Assembly: GCA_947626905.1 (NCBI GenBank)
Contig: CANQUE010000007.1
Span: 1-55,242 of the forward strand
DNA: 55,242 nucleotides
From: an uncultured Oscillospiraceae bacterium
Lineage (GTDB): Bacteria > Bacillota > Clostridia > Oscillospirales > Oscillospiraceae
Direction of reading: 5' to 3'
In this document: one piece after another, positions 46,678-54,557 of the stretch
Layout: each line of letters begins with the position of its first letter
Numbering within the stretch: position 1 is the first letter of the stretch
Notes under the pieces: model-generated
What the model saw: the letters and a program-made list of their open reading frames with translations, nothing else
Told to the model about the DNA's origin: nothing
Database searches by the model: none
Translations under genes and position numbers: made by a program

Positions 46678-48915
46678 TCATTCCTCCGGGCCGCCCGCCG
46701 GCTCTTCGGGCAGCGACGGCTGCACCGGTTCTGCCGGCGTCGAGGGCTGCACCGGCTCCAGCGGCGTCGTGGGCGTCACCGGTTCGTCCGAAGGACCGGG
46801 CGCATCCGACGGGCCAGGCGCATCCGACGGGCCGGGTCCATCCGACGGGCCGGGCTCGTCCGACGGGCCGGGCTCGTCCGACGGGCCAGGCGCATCCGAG
46901 GGGCCAGGCGCATCCGACGGGCCGGGCGTATCCGACGGGCCGGGCTCGTCCGACGGGCCGGGCGTCGCATCCACCGGCGGCGAGGGCGACGTATCCACCG
47001 GCGGCCCGGACAGCTGGATGAAGGTGGAGTATACCACGCCCTCATAGGCGGCCGTGACCGTATAGCCGCTGATGTTGCCGCTCTCATCGATCATTTCCGC
47101 CCAGGTCGTCTCCAGCGGGATATTCTCCCCGTCTACCACGATAAAGGCGGACGCGCCATATTCGCTGGGCCAGATAATGACCGGCTCTTCGCCAAACTGC
47201 TCCTCGTTGTCCATAGGCGGCGCGATGTATGTATCCCCAGGGAAGATATAGGTGACCCCGGCGTGGCCCCTTTGCACCTTGAACATATCCATGCCGGGGC
47301 GGCGGGCGGTCCGGCCGTGGGCGCCGGTGCGGAAAGCCCAGTCCAGCTCCACGTCATAGATATACTCCACCCCGTCCTCGTCGATCATGACCCAGGCATG
47401 CAGGGAGTTGTTGGAGAACACGCCGCCGCAGACGGGATAGGCCTGGTAGCCCAGCCGCCGGGCCGCGTACAAAAACGCTCCCGCCCAATAGAAGCAAGAA
47501 CCGTGCTTCGTCTCATACATGACCCGGGCGCACTCCAGGCCCCAGCTGGTGCTGCCGCGCATCCAGCCGGTGGTCCGGACCATATAGTCGAACCCGCCGG
47601 TCTTGGAGATCCAGTCGAACACCGCCCGGAGGCTTTCTTCGTTCAGCAGGTTCTCCGTTTTGCCCTGGATGATATCCGCCAGCTCACGGTCCAGATAGGT
47701 ATCCACGCTCTCGTCGCCGGAGGTATAGCGGCCATTCTCCCCAAAGTGGAGATACCCCAGATCATAGTCGGACACAAAAGGCCCGTCCTCTTTTTCCACA
47801 TAGAACATGGACCCGTCCAGCTCCTGCAGGCCGGGTTCGTTGCGCTGGACAAAGTAGCCGTCCTCGGGCACGAAATACACTCCGTCGCTCTCCAGGCCGT
47901 CCTGGACCGTATGGAAGCCCTTCTGGAAATAGTCCAGCCGCTTATCCGCGTTCACATGGACCATGTCCTCGCCGATGACCAGAAAGCCCGGCTCCGCGTC
48001 CTCCACCTCGCCCATGATATAGGCCATCAGCTCGTTGGAATAGGACACGTCCACGATATCATAGTAAGCCCAATAGCTCTTGGGCACGTCCACATAGGGG
48101 GAAGTTTCACAGATCAGATCGATGGCGGTCCGGTTAGGCGTGCGGCCGCAGGCCCGGTTCACCATGGTCACCGCTTCCGCCCTCGTCACAGGCCGGTCGG
48201 GATAAAACCCGCCGTCCCCATAGCCGGCGATCCAGCCCTCGGTGGTAGCCGCCGCCACGGCCCCCAGGGACCAGTGCTCCGCCGTCACGTCCGAAAAGGC
48301 GGTCGCCTGGATCTCCTCCAGACCCGCCGCCCGGCACAGCACCGCCAGAAGCTCGCTGCGGGTGATGGACGCGTCGGGCCGGAAGGTGCCGTCCTCATAG
48401 CCCCCCATGATCCCCAGGCCGGACAGCGTCTGCACGGCGGCGCTGTACGGGCTGTCCGCCGGCACATCGGAGAACGTCCCCGCCGTCCGGGGCGTGGTCA
48501 GACCGCCGCCCAGCAGCGAGCAGACGATCTGGGCCGTCTGGCCCCGTGTCACCGGCTCCTCCGGCCGGAACAGCCGGTTGGCGCCGGTCATATAGCGCAC
48601 GTGGCTGCTGAGCAGTTCCATCTGCCTGCGGATATAAAAGTCCGTATCCGACCAGATGGTCACATTGGCCGGGTCCACCGCGGCGCCGGTCCCATCCCGC
48701 CAGTCCCCCTCGGGAACGTTCAGGGCATGTCCGCCGTCTTCCACCGGCTCCTGGCTGAGGATGCGCCCGCCCTCGTCATAGAACGTGACGGTGTGATAGG
48801 CGCTGTGATCCCCGCCGTCCGTCTGCTGTTCGGCGGTGTTCCGCCGGACGCAGGCCGCCAGCACGGCCAGAAGGACGCAGGCGAAGATCAATATCACAGA
48901 AGTGCGACGCTTCAT
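46678..48915 (-). CDS. SLH-domain lipoprotein with transglutaminase-like domain and PGPSD tail
   Basis: A 745-residue exported protein. MKRRTSVILIFACVLLAVLAAC gives a lipobox cysteine at 22. Residues about 95-255 hold three S-layer homology repeats (FRPEEPVTRGQTAQIV, FRPDASITRSELLAVL, FYPDRPVTRAEAVTMV with FSDV segments), which bind secondary cell-wall polymer. A transglutaminase-like core follows, with Cys in GSCFYWAGAFLY (about 472), His in LHAWVMIDEDG (about 506) and Asp in YDVELDW (about 521), so it may be catalytic. The C-terminus has ten GPSDxP repeats and a Pro/Glu-rich end. Both a lipid anchor and SLH repeats on one protein are unusual. Confidence 0.88.
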   Translation of the reverse strand: MKRRTSVILIFACVLLAVLAACVRRNTAEQQTDGGDHSAYHTVTFYDEGGRILSQEPVEDGGHALNVPEGDWRDGTGAAVDPANVTIWSDTDFYIRRQMELLSSHVRYMTGANRLFRPEEPVTRGQTAQIVCSLLGGGLTTPRTAGTFSDVPADSPYSAAVQTLSGLGIMGGYEDGTFRPDASITRSELLAVLCRAAGLEEIQATAFSDVTAEHWSLGAVAAATTEGWIAGYGDGGFYPDRPVTRAEAVTMVNRACGRTPNRTAIDLICETSPYVDVPKSYWAYYDIVDVSYSNELMAYIMGEVEDAEPGFLVIGEDMVHVNADKRLDYFQKGFHTVQDGLESDGVYFVPEDGYFVQRNEPGLQELDGSMFYVEKEDGPFVSDYDLGYLHFGENGRYTSGDESVDTYLDRELADIIQGKTENLLNEESLRAVFDWISKTGGFDYMVRTTGWMRGSTSWGLECARVMYETKHGSCFYWAGAFLYAARRLGYQAYPVCGGVFSNNSLHAWVMIDEDGVEYIYDVELDWAFRTGAHGRTARRPGMDMFKVQRGHAGVTYIFPGDTYIAPPMDNEEQFGEEPVIIWPSEYGASAFIVVDGENIPLETTWAEMIDESGNISGYTVTAAYEGVVYSTFIQLSGPPVDTSPSPPVDATPGPSDEPGPSDTPGPSDAPGPSDAPGPSDEPGPSDEPGPSDGPGPSDAPGPSDAPGPSDEPVTPTTPLEPVQPSTPAEPVQPSLPEEPAGGPEE
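46780..46959 (-). repeat. 18-bp tandem repeat, ten copies
   Basis: Ten direct copies of an 18-base unit encode GPSD(E/T/A/G)P. Units differ mainly at the fifth codon. The array is in frame, so copy-number change would lengthen or shorten the surface stalk without breaking the gene. Confidence 0.9.
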
Positions 48916-48976
48916 AGAGCTTCTTTCCTTCTCATCTCATATCCCCCGGGGACAGAGTTCTTTACAGTTAGCAGAC

Positions 48977-48985
48977 AGTATATCA
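48977..48985 (-). promoter_or_regulatory. Extended -10 promoter of the SLH gene
   Basis: On the minus strand TGA-TATACT forms an extended -10 about 62 bases before the start codon; the -35 (TGGCAT at 17 bases) is weak. The surrounding 286-base gap (48916-49201) is AT-rich and holds no convincing gene; an 89-codon minus-strand frame there lacks a start signal and family likeness. Confidence 0.4.
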
Positions 48986-49076
48986 TATCTCCCGGAAATA
49001 TGCCATAGTCACAATATACAATCTCCCCCGACTGAAAGAATATATTGCAGTTTTTCTTTTCATCGCAATAAAAATG

Positions 49077-49139
49077 TGCTACAATATCTTTTGCACGGCA
49101 AATGCCGCGGCCCTTACGGGAAGGTATTATACCCTTCCT
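49077..49139 (+). promoter_or_regulatory. Promoter and leader hairpin of the metal-GTPase operon
   Basis: TGC-TACAAT (49077-49085) is a possible extended -10, giving a leader of about 110 bases. Within it GGAAGG pairs with CCTTCC around 49119-49138, and the loop GGTATTATACC (49123-49133) is itself nearly palindromic. It could be an operator or a structured leader. It does not match a Zur box or any riboswitch I know. Confidence 0.3.
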
Positions 49140-49201
49140 CCCGGCGGAAGTTGTTAACAGTTTATTATATTCCATTTTCAATATCAGAAAGGCGAACGTC
49201 T

Positions 49202-50335
49202 ATGACAAGGATCGACATCTTTTCCGGCTTTTTGGGCGCCGGGAAGACCACACTCATCAAAAAGCTGATCTCCGACGGCTATGCCGGGGAAAAGCTGGTG
49301 CTCATCGAAAACGAATTCGGCGAGATCGGCATCGACGGCGGCTTTTTAAAGGACGCCGGCATCGTCGTCAACGAGATCGAATCCGGCTGCATCTGCTGCA
49401 GTCTGACCGGTGATTTCCGCCAGGCCCTGCAGATGGTGGCGAAGCAATACCACCCCGACCGCATCCTCATCGAGCCCTCCGGGGTCGGGAAGCTGTCGGA
49501 GATCGTGGCCGCCGTCCAGGAGGCGGGCGAGCAGTTCGTCCTCGGCGGTCTCACCACCGTGGTGGACGCGGGCAAGGCCCGGCTGTATATGAAAAACTTC
49601 GGCGAGTTCTTCAACAATCAGGTCCAGTCCGCCAACTGCATCGTCCTCAGCCGAACCGGGAACCTTCCGGCGGAGAAAGTCGCCCAGGCGGAGGCCCTTC
49701 TGCGGGAGAAGAATCCGGACGCGGTGATCATTTCCACCGACTGGAGCCAGCTCACCGGGGCCCAGATCCTGGACGCCATCGACAGGAAGAACGCCATCGG
49801 CGCGGAGCTGGCGGCCCTGCTGGAGGAGCACTACCGGGAGGAAGAAGAGGAGTGCGACGACCCGGACTGCGAATGCCATCACCATCATCACCACGGCGAT
49901 GAGGACGAGGATGCGCACGAGCACCATCACCATCACCACGAGGATGAAGACGAGGACCACGAGCACCATCACCATGGTGACGGGGATGAGGAGGACCACT
50001 GCGGCTGCGGCCATGAGCATCACCATCACCACCATCATCATCACCACGGCCACGACGCGGACGAGGTGTTCCAGAGCTGGGGCGCGGAAACCAGCAAAAA
50101 ATACACCGCCGACCAGATTGGGGCCATTCTGGACCAGCTGGAGAAGCAGTCCGTTTACGGCCTGGTGGTCCGGGCCAAGGGCTATGTGGCCGCCCCGGAC
50201 GGGACATGGGTACATTTTGACTATACCCCCGGCGAGAAGGACGTGCGCTCCGGCCCGGCCAATGTGGCCGGACGGGTATGCGTCATTGGCTCCCAGCTCA
50301 ACGAGGACGCCGTAAAGGAGCTGTTCGGACTGTGA
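49202..50335 (+). CDS. COG0523 (CobW/ZNG1-type) G3E GTPase with a histidine-rich metal-binding tract
   Basis: A 377-residue metal-chaperone GTPase. Walker A is GFLGAGKTT (9-17), the metal-binding CxCC motif is GCICCS (C63, C65, C66), and the G3-like EPSG follows at 91-94. The usual guanine-specificity NKxD/SKTD is SRTG (150-153), lacking Asp. Residues about 218-287 are an insert with 31 histidines plus Asp/Glu and four cysteines, clearly a metal store or sensor. The CobW C-terminal domain (about 310-377) closes the protein. COG0523 members deliver zinc, cobalt or other metals to client enzymes. It shares GTGA with the next gene. Confidence 0.92.
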   Translation: MTRIDIFSGFLGAGKTTLIKKLISDGYAGEKLVLIENEFGEIGIDGGFLKDAGIVVNEIESGCICCSLTGDFRQALQMVAKQYHPDRILIEPSGVGKLSEIVAAVQEAGEQFVLGGLTTVVDAGKARLYMKNFGEFFNNQVQSANCIVLSRTGNLPAEKVAQAEALLREKNPDAVIISTDWSQLTGAQILDAIDRKNAIGAELAALLEEHYREEEEECDDPDCECHHHHHHGDEDEDAHEHHHHHHEDEDEDHEHHHHGDGDEEDHCGCGHEHHHHHHHHHHGHDADEVFQSWGAETSKKYTADQIGAILDQLEKQSVYGLVVRAKGYVAAPDGTWVHFDYTPGEKDVRSGPANVAGRVCVIGSQLNEDAVKELFGL

Positions 50336-51276
50336 AGCAGATCCCCGTCTATCTTTTCACCGGCTTTCTGGAGGCCGGAAAGACCCGTTTCATCCAGGAA
50401 ACGCTGGAGGACCCCCGCTTCAATCAAGGCGAGCGGACGCTGCTGCTGCTGTGCGAGGAGGGAGAGGAAGAATATGTCCCCGACAATTTTTCCGGCAAAA
50501 ACGTGTTTATCCATCCCATCGAGTCCGAGGAAGATCTGCAGGGGCCCTACCTGGAGGCGCTGCTGAAGAAGACCCGGGCCGAGCGGGTGCTGGTGGAGTA
50601 CAACGGCATGTGGATGCTGGACAGCCTCTATCAGAACCTGCCGGAGGGCTGGGTGGTGGCCCAGGAGTTCTTGTTCTGCGAAGCGGGCACCTTCGTCAAT
50701 TACAACGCCAACATGCGCCAGCTGGTGTATGACAAGCTGAAAAGCTGCGAGCTGGTGGTATTCAACCGCTGCCCCGCCTCTCTGGACCGGATGGAGATGC
50801 ACAAGATCGTCCGGGCCGCCAACCGCCGGTGCGACATCGCCTATGAGGCCCCGGACGGCAGCGTGGCTTACGATGAGATCGAAGATCCCCTGCCCTTCGA
50901 TCTGAACGCCCCGGTGGTGGATATCCAGGACGGGGACTATGCCCTGTTTTACGCGGACCTGTCGGAAAACATGGAAAAGTACGACGGGAAGACCGTGCGC
51001 TACAAGGGCATGGTGGCGAAAAGCCCCCGCCTGGCGGCGGACAACTTCGTCTTTGGCCGCCAGCTGATGACCTGCTGCGCCAACGACATCCAATTCACCG
51101 GCCTGATCTGCCGCTGGCCCGACGCCGCCTCCCTCTCCAAGGGCCAGTGGGTCACCGTCACCGCCAAGGTAGATCTGAAATGGCACAAGGGCTACGGCAG
51201 GCGCGGCCCGGTGCTGACGGCGGAGCGGATCGAAGCCGCCCAGCCCCCGGCCCAGCCGGTGGCCTCCTTCTACTGA
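50332..51276 (+). CDS. P-loop (G3E-like) protein fused to a DUF1980/TIGR03943-like C-terminal domain
   Basis: A 314-residue protein starting at GTG 50332, which overlaps the stop of the preceding GTPase. The N-terminus has a CobW-like P-loop (FTGFLEAGKTRF, 9-20) but no CxCC and a diverged VEYNGMW in place of EPSG. The C-terminal third (about 215-300) has KYDGKTVRYKGMVAKS, RQLMTCCANDIQFTGL and WVTVTAKVD, the pattern of the C-terminal domain of YcgQ/TIGR03943 proteins, which in B. subtilis are zinc-regulated with a permease. No permease is adjacent here. Likely a metal-handling partner of the His-rich GTPase. Confidence 0.78.
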   Translation: MKQIPVYLFTGFLEAGKTRFIQETLEDPRFNQGERTLLLLCEEGEEEYVPDNFSGKNVFIHPIESEEDLQGPYLEALLKKTRAERVLVEYNGMWMLDSLYQNLPEGWVVAQEFLFCEAGTFVNYNANMRQLVYDKLKSCELVVFNRCPASLDRMEMHKIVRAANRRCDIAYEAPDGSVAYDEIEDPLPFDLNAPVVDIQDGDYALFYADLSENMEKYDGKTVRYKGMVAKSPRLAADNFVFGRQLMTCCANDIQFTGLICRWPDAASLSKGQWVTVTAKVDLKWHKGYGRRGPVLTAERIEAAQPPAQPVASFY

Positions 51277-51286
51277 GCGAGAGACC

Positions 51287-51322
51287 AAGAGCGTCCCCGT
51301 CCATTCGGACGGGGACGCTCTT
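51287..51322. terminator. Bidirectional terminator after the metal-GTPase operon
   Basis: A perfect 16-bp stem (51287-51302 with 51307-51322) ending in TTTCTG lies between convergent genes. Confidence 0.8.
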
Positions 51323-51342
51323 TCTGTTGCGCGAAACGCCCC

Positions 51343-52446
51343 TCAGGGGCCGGCCTTTTCCCGGCGGGCCAGGTCGTCCCGCAGCGCCTGATACAGCGCC
51401 GCCGCCAGCGGCACGCCCAGCAGCATCCCCAGCACGCCGAACATGGCGCCGCCCACGGTCACCGCCGCCAGCACGAAGATGCCCGGCAGGCCGATGGAGG
51501 AGCCCACCACCCTGGGATAGATCAGGTTGCCCTCCAGCTGCTGCAGCACCACGATGTACACCAAAAACCACAGGGCCTTCTCCGCAGATACGGACAGGAT
51601 CATGAACGCGCCCACGCCCGCGCCGATATAGGCCCCCGCCACGGGGATCAGGGCCGTCACCCCCACCAGCGCGCCGATCATAGCGGCGTAGGGGAAGCCC
51701 AGCAGGCTCATGCCCGCCATGCACAGCACGCCCAGGATCACCGCCTCGGTGCACTGGCCCACCACGTAGCTGTGGAAACTGCGGTTGAGCACCCCCAGGG
51801 CATAGCGCACCCGGCCGCGCCATTTCTCCGGCAGATAGCCGTCCATCAGCCGGTCGCACTGCCGGCGCAGGGTGTCCTTGCCCAGCAGGATATACACCGC
51901 GAAGATCAGCGCGAACAGCGCCGTCACCGTGCCGGAGAAAATGGAGCCGACGGCGTTGATCGCCCCGGTGAAGCCGCCCAGCAGGATCTTTCTGACGCTG
52001 CTCACCAGCGCCTTCCAATCGATGGCGGCCAGGCGCTGTTCGATATCCGCCGGGATGAGCTTTTTGATGGCCTCGTTGCCCAGCAGCTCGTTCATCGCCG
52101 CCGGCGCCTGACGGATCAGGGCGTTGATGCAGGAGAGAAACTCTGGCACCACCATCTGCACCACTAGGACCAGCACCAGCACCACCGTCAGCAGCGCCGC
52201 CAGCATGCACACCGGCCGGCGGGAAGCCGAGGCGGCCTTCGCCTTGCTCTTGGGAAACCAGTGGCGCTCATAAAAGGTCATCAGGATGTTGATCAGATAG
52301 GCGATGGCCGCGCCCAGCACCAGAGGCACACACGCCCCCAGAAACAGGCCCAGCAGGCCCGACACGGTCTTCCAGTAGTAGATCGCCAGATACAGCAAAA
52401 AAGCCGCGATGCCCGCCCGCCGGCAGGTCTTCCAGTCCAGTTTCAT
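51343..52446 (-). CDS. AI-2E family transporter (UPF0118)
   Basis: A 367-residue membrane protein of the AI-2E/UPF0118 family with hydrophobic segments at about 14-60, 80-102, 155-185, and 215-350. FHSYVVGQCTEAVILGVLCMAGMSLLGFPYA and LIPVAGAYIGAGVGAFM are the conserved central blocks, with GNLIYPRVVGSSIGL and VPLAAALYQALRDDL after them. Family members have been reported to export AI-2 or to act as Na+/H+ antiporters; the role here cannot be decided. It is 14 bases downstream of the S24 repressor gene and may be co-transcribed with it. Confidence 0.9.
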   Translation of the reverse strand: MKLDWKTCRRAGIAAFLLYLAIYYWKTVSGLLGLFLGACVPLVLGAAIAYLINILMTFYERHWFPKSKAKAASASRRPVCMLAALLTVVLVLVLVVQMVVPEFLSCINALIRQAPAAMNELLGNEAIKKLIPADIEQRLAAIDWKALVSSVRKILLGGFTGAINAVGSIFSGTVTALFALIFAVYILLGKDTLRRQCDRLMDGYLPEKWRGRVRYALGVLNRSFHSYVVGQCTEAVILGVLCMAGMSLLGFPYAAMIGALVGVTALIPVAGAYIGAGVGAFMILSVSAEKALWFLVYIVVLQQLEGNLIYPRVVGSSIGLPGIFVLAAVTVGGAMFGVLGMLLGVPLAAALYQALRDDLARREKAGP

Positions 52447-52460
52447 ATCTCCTTCGCTCC

Positions 52461-53135
52461 TTACAGTACTCTTCCGAACACCCGCAGCTGAGCCGGGTCG
52501 GTCACCGGGATATCCTCATAGGCGGGATTCAGGCTGTGCAGATACACGCCCTCCGGCCGATCCCGCAGGATCTTGATATAGCCGCTTCCCTGCCAATAAA
52601 ACACCCCCGCCTCTCCGTCCGCCACCGTGGGCGAAGAGCGCACATATACCACCTGCCCGTCCCGGTACCGGGGCTCCATGCTGTCCCCCGCCACCCGCAC
52701 GGCAAAATCCGCCTTGTCCGGGGCCCCTTCGGCGTCCATCCACCGGAAATCCCCGTCGTCCAAAAACTGACCGGGGCCGGCGCTGGCCGCCAGCGTATAC
52801 AGCCGTATAGCCCGGCCCTTTTCCGGGCGGGGATCATACAGGCCGCTCCGACGCAGCAGATCGGCATACTCCGCCAGCTTCCGCCTTCCAGCGTAGTTCA
52901 GTCCCCGGGTCAGCCCCTGCTGCATAAACTCTCCCGACACGTCCGCCACCTCCAGCGCCTGACACAACGCCAGAAACTGGCGGGCCGACGGCTGGGTGGC
53001 GCCATTCTCCCATTTGGAGAGGGCCTTATCGGAGATCGGTTCCCCCTGCTCTGTCAGCCTTCGGGCCAGCTCCCGCTGGGACAGTCCCATTTCCGTGCGC
53101 AGCGCCGCCAGTTTTCCCCCGATATCGTCCACCAT
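52461..53135 (-). CDS. XRE-family repressor with S24 self-cleaving domain (HdiR/LexA-like)
   Basis: A 224-residue DNA-damage-type repressor. The N-terminal XRE helix-turn-helix (about 8-65, LSQRELARRLTEQGEPISDKALSKWENGATQPSARQ) is followed by a linker and an S24 peptidase domain (about 112-224). The cleavage pair is probably A119-G120 (ASAGPG), the nucleophile S152 (GDSMEPRYRDGQVVYV) and the general base K188 (GYIKIL), so RecA-stimulated self-cleavage is plausible. The layout matches HdiR of Lactococcus. It is divergent from a Y-family polymerase gene, with two matching dyads between, so it most likely represses both. Confidence 0.92.
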   Translation of the reverse strand: MVDDIGGKLAALRTEMGLSQRELARRLTEQGEPISDKALSKWENGATQPSARQFLALCQALEVADVSGEFMQQGLTRGLNYAGRRKLAEYADLLRRSGLYDPRPEKGRAIRLYTLAASAGPGQFLDDGDFRWMDAEGAPDKADFAVRVAGDSMEPRYRDGQVVYVRSSPTVADGEAGVFYWQGSGYIKILRDRPEGVYLHSLNPAYEDIPVTDPAQLRVFGRVL

Positions 53136-53158
53136 GACGCCTCACCCCCTATGGCCGC

Positions 53159-53187
53159 AGTATACACTATGGCGAGAGAAAAAACAA
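53159..53187 (-). promoter_or_regulatory. Promoter of the S24 repressor gene
   Basis: On the minus strand TTGTTT (53187-53182) and TATACT (53164-53159) are 17 bases apart. A GCGAGA half-site (53172-53177) like those in the operators lies in the spacer. TATAAT at 53203-53198 is an alternative -10 but lacks a good -35. Confidence 0.6.
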
Positions 53188-53192
53188 TATAT

Positions 53193-53209
53193 TTCTCATT
53201 ATAGGCGAA
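53193..53209. promoter_or_regulatory. Operator O1 of the repressor/polymerase switch
   Basis: TTCTC-N7-GCGAA, a 17-bp dyad with one mismatch (TTCTC versus TTCGC). It lies just upstream of the repressor promoter -35. Confidence 0.5.
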
Positions 53210-53218
53210 AATTTACTA

Positions 53219-53247
53219 TTTACTTCTCCAAATAAGCGAATTATAAT
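53219..53247 (+). promoter_or_regulatory. Promoter of dinB with operator O2 in its spacer
   Basis: TTTACT (53219-53224) and consensus TATAAT (53242-53247) are 17 bases apart. The second TTCTC-N7-GCGAA dyad (53224-53240) fills the spacer exactly, so a bound repressor would block polymerase. The two dyad centres are 31 bases apart, about three helical turns. The -10 ends 6 bases before the dinB ATG. Confidence 0.6.
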
Positions 53248-53253
53248 AGACGC

Positions 53254-54474
53254 ATGGAGAGAGTGATCTTACATTCGGATATCAACGCCTGCTATGTGAG
53301 CGTGGAGCTGCTGGACAGGCCGGACCTGCGGGGCCTGCCGGTGGCGGTGGGCGGGGACGTGCAGGCCCGCCACGGCATCATTCTCGCCAAAAGCGACGAG
53401 GCCAAGCGCTGCGGCGTAAAGACCGGCATGGTCCTGTGGCAGGCCCGGCAGCTGTGCCCGGAGCTGGTGGTCCTCCGGCCCCACTACGAGAAATACGAGG
53501 CCGCTTCCCGGGCCGCCAGGGCCATATACGCCCAGTTCACCGACCGGCAGGAACCCTTTGGCCTGGACGAGAGCTGGCTGGACATCACCGGCTGCTACGC
53601 CCATAAGGACGGCTATCTGGCCGCCCAGGAGATCCGCCGGCGGATGAAATCGGAGCTGGGTCTGACGGTGAGCGTGGGCGTCAGCTGGAACAAGCCCTTT
53701 GCCAAGCTGGGCTCCGACTACCGCAAGCCGGACGCGGTGACGGTCTTTGACCGGTCCAACTTCCGCCAGACGATCTGGCCGCTTCCTGTGAACACGCTGC
53801 TGTTCGCCGGTCCGGCCACCACCCGGGTCCTGGGCGCCATGGGCATACGCACCATCGGCCAGCTGGCCCAGGCGGACCCGGAGTGTCTGCGCCTGCGGAT
53901 GGGCAAGAGCGGGATCACCCTGTACCGCTACGCCAACGGCTGGGACGACAGCCCTGTCCGCCGGTTCGACCGCCCGCCCCCCGTGAAGAGCATCGGCAAC
54001 TCCACCACGCCGCCCCGGGATCTGACCTGTGAAGAGGACGCCCGCCGGGTGATGCTGGCCCTGGCGGAAGAGGTGGCAGGCCGGCTCCGGGCGGGGCGGT
54101 ACATGACCTCCCTGGTGGAGGTGGCCGTCCGGGACGCCGAAACGCTGGGCTGGAGCAGCCGGCAGGCCGCCCTGTCCCGGCCTACGGACATCACCCGGGA
54201 GCTGTATCAACGGGCCATGGCCCTGTTCGACCAGCTCCACGCCTGGCCCAGAGCGCTGCGGGGACTGGGACTGCGGCTGGGAGCTCTCTCCCCCGCCGAA
54301 AGCCCGGAGCAGATGGATCTCTTCACCGACTATCGCCGCCGGGACGGCCAGCGGCGCATCGACGCGGCGGTGGACGCCATACGGGAAAAATACGGGGATC
54401 GGGCCATTCGCTATATGGGATCGGCAAAGGCGGAAGAAATGCCCCGGGAAAAATGCTCCTTCGCGGACCGCTGA
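53254..54474 (+). CDS. dinB: Y-family translesion DNA polymerase (DinB/UmuC type)
   Basis: A 406-residue error-prone polymerase. Catalytic acids are D9 (LHSDINACYVSVE) and D105-E106 (FGLDESWLDITG); SVGVSWNKPFAKLGSDYRKPD and the helix-hairpin-helix LGAMGIRTIGQLAQ follow, then the little-finger domain (about 235-345). QMDLF near residue 352 is a beta-clamp binding motif. No ribosome site is seen and the predicted transcript starts at or next to the ATG, so it may be leaderless; GTG at 53263, 3 codons in, is an alternative. Regulated with the divergent S24 repressor. Confidence 0.93.
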   Translation: MERVILHSDINACYVSVELLDRPDLRGLPVAVGGDVQARHGIILAKSDEAKRCGVKTGMVLWQARQLCPELVVLRPHYEKYEAASRAARAIYAQFTDRQEPFGLDESWLDITGCYAHKDGYLAAQEIRRRMKSELGLTVSVGVSWNKPFAKLGSDYRKPDAVTVFDRSNFRQTIWPLPVNTLLFAGPATTRVLGAMGIRTIGQLAQADPECLRLRMGKSGITLYRYANGWDDSPVRRFDRPPPVKSIGNSTTPPRDLTCEEDARRVMLALAEEVAGRLRAGRYMTSLVEVAVRDAETLGWSSRQAALSRPTDITRELYQRAMALFDQLHAWPRALRGLGLRLGALSPAESPEQMDLFTDYRRRDGQRRIDAAVDAIREKYGDRAIRYMGSAKAEEMPREKCSFADR

Positions 54475-54484
54475 TCCATAGTCG

Positions 54485-54520
54485 CCAGAAAGCCGTGCGG
54501 ATCACCGCACGGCTTTCTGG
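54485..54520. terminator. Bidirectional terminator after dinB
   Basis: A perfect 16-bp stem (54485-54500 with 54505-54520) with an ATCA loop, AAA on the left arm and TTTCT on the right, between convergent genes. Confidence 0.75.
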
Positions 54521-54557
54521 TCGTTCTGCACCGGATACCAGAGGGTCTTCCGGCCCT

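Noticed and set aside
46780-46959. CRISPR-like array
   Set aside because: The repeats are contiguous 18-base units without spacers and encode an in-frame GPSDxP protein tail.
48912-49181. 89-codon minus-strand frame in the AT-rich gap
   Set aside because: No ribosome site, no family likeness, and it crosses both promoters in the gap.
49202-50335. HypB nickel chaperone
   Set aside because: The His-rich region is internal, not N-terminal, and the CxCC motif and C-terminal domain are those of COG0523 proteins; no hydrogenase genes are nearby.
51343-52446. Assignment as an autoinducer-2 exporter
   Set aside because: Family membership is clear but substrates vary between members (AI-2, Na+/H+), and no quorum-sensing genes are linked.
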